From Clostridium sp. CAG:914 (lineage in GTDB: Bacteria > Bacillota_I > Bacilli_A > RF39 > UBA660), in NCBI GenBank assembly GCA_000437895.1, contig FR902161.1:1-34228 (forward strand): DNA of 34,228 nt. The letters run 5' to 3'. Below the pieces are notes generated by a model. The model was not told the origin of the DNA, did not search any database, and was given only the letters and a program-made list of their open reading frames with translations. This document shows, in pieces, positions 31,519 to 34,228 of the stretch (position 1 is its first letter; every line of letters begins with the position of its first letter). Made by a program: the position numbers and the translations under genes.

Positions 31519-31813
31519 TGATAAAGAGTTTGAAGATATTATAGAGCCACATCATAAGAAAGTTGAGGAGTACTTAGAGGAGTATATTGTACCAGAGGTA
31601 GTAGCATATTATTTTGCTACTGGGTATTATGACTCTACTATGTACGAGGAAAAGTTCCAAATACACATTAACTCAATAATGGCTGAGTTATTTAATTATG
31701 AAGTTCAAAATAAAAAACAACTAAAGCGGAATATAAGAAAATTACTAAAAATCAAGTATGGACTTGAAGTAGAAGACGAAGAACCACTAGACTTCAAAAA
31801 AAATGATATGTAA
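31487..31813 (+). CDS. hypothetical acidic protein overlapping the ClpP-like gene
   Basis: 108 aa, starting at ATG 31487 (MFLKDTDRDISDKEFEDI); AGGTGG inside the 3' end of the protease gene is the ribosome site. The genes overlap by 32 bp, so translation is coupled. Acidic and helical, without a recognised domain; could be an adaptor or substrate of the protease, by position only. Confidence 0.65.
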   Translation: MFLKDTDRDISDKEFEDIIEPHHKKVEEYLEEYIVPEVVAYYFATGYYDSTMYEEKFQIHINSIMAELFNYEVQNKKQLKRNIRKLLKIKYGLEVEDEEPLDFKKNDM

Positions 31814-31925
31814 AGTCTAACATTTGATTAATTTAATAATAAATCTTGGTTGATTATGGGTTAAATAATGTATGAAAATATTAAATCAATATAGTCAACC
31901 CTTGATTTAATAGAGGGAGGTAGTT

Positions 31926-32003
31926 ATGGCAGTATATGGTTATATTAGAGATGGAGAGTTATACGTAACAATACTAATTGGTAAGAAAAGCAAGACTAAG
32001 TAA
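31926..32003 (+). CDS. 25-aa micro-ORF
   Basis: MAVYGYIRDGELYVTILIGK and five more residues, with an ideal GAGGGAGG ribosome site. Too short to classify; might be a leader peptide or a micro-protein of element IV. Confidence 0.4.
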   Translation: MAVYGYIRDGELYVTILIGKKSKTK

Positions 32004-32109
32004 TAACATTTATTATAGTTGCTTGGTAAATATTCTATAGGAGGTGTATTAAAAATGTGTGAGAAAGGTTGAAAAATAAGGAAAATGGGGTTGTTAATAT
32101 AATAATATG

Positions 32110-32190
32110 CTTAATATAATATCATCATAACAAATCCGTGTTATGAAAAACCTAACCCGTATATAATGATTATGATGATGTTATATTAAG
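32110..32190. repeat. 21-bp inverted repeat with 39-nt loop
   Basis: CTTAATATAATATCATCATA and its inverse (32110-32130 and 32170-32190) pair with a single G-U. The loop holds CCGTGTTATG and CCCGTATATAATG. It lies in the 545-bp region (31814-32358) that otherwise contains only the 25-aa ORF. Confidence 0.75.
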
Positions 32191-32245
32191 TAAATATTGT
32201 TATATTCTAATCTAAAGGTTTAGGGCTTTATTTATTGGGTAAAAG

Positions 32246-32274
32246 CTGGTACAATTGTCGTCCGATTGTAGCAG
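32246..32274. promoter_or_regulatory. operator-like palindrome upstream of R4
   Basis: CTGgTACAAT and ATTGTAgCAG flank a 9-nt spacer. The symmetric mismatch (G opposite G) and its position about 85 bp before the recombinase operon suggest a repressor or excisionase site. Confidence 0.45.
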
Positions 32275-32358
32275 TATACTTATTTACTCTTTCGCAGTTA
32301 TATTTAAGGCAAAAAGTTGTCTTGAATTTCATAAGTTTAAATGAAAGAGTGAGAATTT

Positions 32359-32487
32359 ATGAAAAATAAACTATCAATAGATAGTAAAAAAATAAAGTTA
32401 TCAAAAGAACAGCAACTAAAGATGTTAGAGTTCTTTGTAAAAACATCTGTACCTAGAATGCTACAATCTAGTAAGGAGCAAAAGTAA
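32359..32487 (+). CDS. 42-aa protein directly upstream of recombinase R4
   Basis: MKNKLSIDSKKIKLSKEQQL followed by KMLEFFVKTSVPRMLQSSKE; helical and basic. Its stop codon ends one base before the R4 ATG, and AAGGAG inside its 3' end serves R4, so the two are translationally coupled. Third example in the window of a tiny gene in front of a large serine recombinase. Candidate directionality or accessory factor. Confidence 0.65.
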   Translation: MKNKLSIDSKKIKLSKEQQLKMLEFFVKTSVPRMLQSSKEQK

Positions 32488-32488
32488 T

Positions 32489-34021
32489 ATGAGGAATGCT
32501 GGTATATATATCCGTGTATCTACCGAAAGACAAGCACAGGAGGGTTATTCAGTAGCAGCACAAAAACAAAACCTTATTTCATTTGCAAAGACAAGTAATT
32601 TCAAAGTTTACGATGTCTATGCAGATGAAGGTATTAGTGGAAAAGATGTTGAAGGTAGACCATCAGTAAGAAGACTAATTAAGGATATACAAGACGGCAA
32701 AATAGACGTAGTGTTAATCCAAAAGTTTGATAGATTAACAAGAAACCTAACCGATACAGAAGATTTTATACAACTATTCCAAAAGTATGATGTTGACGTA
32801 TGGTCTATATCAGACGGAAAAGTAGATATAAGTAATTCAAATGGCAAGTTTATGACATTGCTTAAAGGGTTGTTTGCTCAACACGAAAGAGAGTTAACAT
32901 CAGAAAGAATTAAAGTTGCATTTAATCAAAAAGCAAAACAAGGTTATACTCTATGTTGTGCTTGTACTCCTTATGGTTATAATAGAAAAAAAGGAAATAA
33001 AGTAATTATTATAAATCAAGAAGAAGCAAAGGTTGTTAGAAGAATATTTAAAATGTATATAGAGGGTACTTCCTTTACTACTATCGCTAAAAGATTAACT
33101 GCTGAGGGTATACCTACTAAACGTGCAGGTGATACTGTTAATATAGGTAGGAATGGTGAAATTGTTGGTACTAAAACCTTTGTAGGTGTATGGTCGCCAA
33201 AACTAATAAGATTAATGTTATCTAACCCAGTATATATTGGTAAAGTACAGTATGGTATAGGAAGAAAAGATTACTATATAGGAGATGGAAAACATAAGCC
33301 CATTATTAGTGAGAAAATATGGAATAAGGTTCAAGATAATTTATCTAAAATTGAAACAAAAGTACATACCAATAGACCAAAGGACGACGTATACTTTTGT
33401 GGTACCCTAGTTTGTGGAGTATGTGGTAAGAGATTAACTACTGCTAGAACAATAGGTAGATTAAGAAAAGATGGTACACGAAATTTATTTAATGCTTATA
33501 GATGTGTTAATCAAGAAAAACAAATATGTACTGCTAGGTATGTATCACATCTCAAAGCAGAAGAAGCGTTTATAGAGTATTTAAAAAATAATATAGCAGA
33601 GTTTGATGCAATAGATGATTTAGTTATTGAAGAAGAAGACATTGATTTAGAAGAAATAGAAAACATTAAAAAATTGCTCGTAAATAAACGTGCAAAACAA
33701 AAAGAAGTAATGGACTTGTTTATGGCACAAAAGATAGATTATAACCAATTCAAATATATGAGTGAAGAACTAGATAGCATAATTCAAGTAAATGAAACTA
33801 GACTATCTCGTTTAGAACAAGTCTATACAAAGAAACCTGATATAAATAAAGCAGAAATATCAAGGTATATCGTAGACCATTGGAAACTATTAACCGATAA
33901 GGAGAAACTAAACTTCTTAAATGAGTTTGTAGAGAGTATAACCATAGTTAATAGAGATACTGATAGACACAATGGTAAAGCAGAAGTATTAGATATTAAG
34001 TTTTATGGTTATCAACAGTAA
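32489..34021 (+). CDS. intact large serine recombinase R4
   Basis: 510 aa. IYIRVSTERQAQEGYSV holds the catalytic Ser, then ADEGISGKDVEGRP, QKFDRLTRNLTD, FAQHERELTSERIK and TPYGYNRKKG; the recombinase domain runs to about residue 290, with a zinc ribbon (CGTLVCGVCGKRL and later Cys) and a coiled coil. Length and motifs are complete, so the enzyme is probably active. It most likely moved element IV into the ABC ATPase gene. It shows the undamaged form of R1 and R2, and its own catalytic-motif codons form an unoccupied site resembling the element 1 attB. Confidence 0.9.
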   Translation: MRNAGIYIRVSTERQAQEGYSVAAQKQNLISFAKTSNFKVYDVYADEGISGKDVEGRPSVRRLIKDIQDGKIDVVLIQKFDRLTRNLTDTEDFIQLFQKYDVDVWSISDGKVDISNSNGKFMTLLKGLFAQHERELTSERIKVAFNQKAKQGYTLCCACTPYGYNRKKGNKVIIINQEEAKVVRRIFKMYIEGTSFTTIAKRLTAEGIPTKRAGDTVNIGRNGEIVGTKTFVGVWSPKLIRLMLSNPVYIGKVQYGIGRKDYYIGDGKHKPIISEKIWNKVQDNLSKIETKVHTNRPKDDVYFCGTLVCGVCGKRLTTARTIGRLRKDGTRNLFNAYRCVNQEKQICTARYVSHLKAEEAFIEYLKNNIAEFDAIDDLVIEEEDIDLEEIENIKKLLVNKRAKQKEVMDLFMAQKIDYNQFKYMSEELDSIIQVNETRLSRLEQVYTKKPDINKAEISRYIVDHWKLLTDKEKLNFLNEFVESITIVNRDTDRHNGKAEVLDIKFYGYQQ

Positions 34022-34165
34022 AGAAAAAAAAGAAAAACTTGCTTTTTTTTAAAAAACATGTTATTATGTTTATAGTAGGTTTATTTAACAATTTATAATG
34101 AAAGAAATGAAATTTTAGAAAAATATAGCTTTTAAAATATTATTATAAAAATATAGGAGGTTTAA

Positions 34166-34228
34166 ATGATTTATAGTGATTATAACGAAAGAAGACAAAT
34201 ATTAGCAGGACAATGTGCCGACGCTCTT
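34166..34228 (+). CDS. start of an unknown gene, cut by window end
   Basis: MIYSDYNERRQILAGQCADA in an open frame; AGGAGG lies 5-6 nt before ATG 34166. The 140 bp before it are AT-rich, with a weak hairpin after the R4 stop. Too short to identify. Confidence 0.5.
   Translation, partial: MIYSDYNERRQILAGQCADAL

Noticed and set aside
32055..32072. ORF after GGAGG at 32040
   Set aside because: It stops after five codons (MCEKG), so it is not a gene.
1..34228. CRISPR array or cas genes
   Set aside because: No regularly spaced repeats with unique spacers and no Cas-like proteins. The repeats present are iteron-like, a single tandem duplication, or paralogous gene starts.
1..34228. Insertion sequences with DDE transposases
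   Set aside because: No DDE, HUH-Y1 or IS-like transposase was found. All mobility genes seen are serine recombinases, one relaxase and one excisionase.

Overview
The window comes from a very AT-rich Bacillota genome, most likely an uncultured gut member of the Bacilli/Erysipelotrichia or Clostridia. The reasons are low GC throughout, GGAGG-type ribosome sites, sigma-A promoters, and MobV, large-serine-recombinase and KilA-N gene families. Code 11 fits: TGG is the Trp codon and no long gene needs TGA recoding. Only one short stretch (about 29.4-30.4 kb, an ABC permease and the end of its ATPase gene) looks like ordinary chromosome. Everything else is accessory, mobile DNA.

Layout. (0) 1-2.9 kb is the end of a mobilizable element: a MobV relaxase (cut by the window start), a convergent JAMM metalloprotease gene, a DUF3800 gene with a broken 5' end, and a structured small RNA on the minus strand. 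(I) From about 3.0 kb a new unit starts with a promoter-leader-terminator RNA (leader A), a small ORF and a large serine recombinase (R1). R1 is cut by a 10.4-kb element (element 1, 3562-14004) exactly at the codons for its catalytic-serine motif. R1 resumes at 14005, is truncated, and is fused to the last 14 codons of a lost mob gene. Two cargo genes follow on the minus strand. (II) At about 17.7 kb leader B, another small ORF and a second recombinase (R2) start. R2 is cut at the same motif by a 6.3-kb element (element 2, 18264-24527). The remains of R2 and a minus-strand cargo block follow (nucleotidyltransferase, unknown protein, KilA-N protein, HEPN-like protein, nonsense-split membrane protein). 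Leader C at 29.2 kb ends the array. (III) Chromosomal ABC transporter. (IV) From 30.4 kb another element has truncated the ATPase gene; it carries a ClpP-like protease and an intact large serine recombinase (R4).

Element 1 carries its integrase (minus), an iteron-like array, unknown genes, an XRE regulator, three zinc-ribbon paralogues, a lipoprotein, a membrane-anchored protein, an excisionase and a RepL-like initiator. Its rejoined ends give a near-perfect palindromic attP. Element 2 carries an integrase whose reading frame crosses its own attachment core, so integration appears to replace the integrase C-terminus. Its cargo is a histidine phosphatase, an unknown protein, an ASCH protein, a HExxH metallopeptidase-like protein and a DUF2185 immunity-like protein.

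The main message is a tandem array of related mobilizable elements. Two members have been silenced by other elements that target the conserved catalytic-serine codons of serine recombinases. The units share a recurring leader RNA, and small genes sit just upstream of the integrases as candidate directionality factors.
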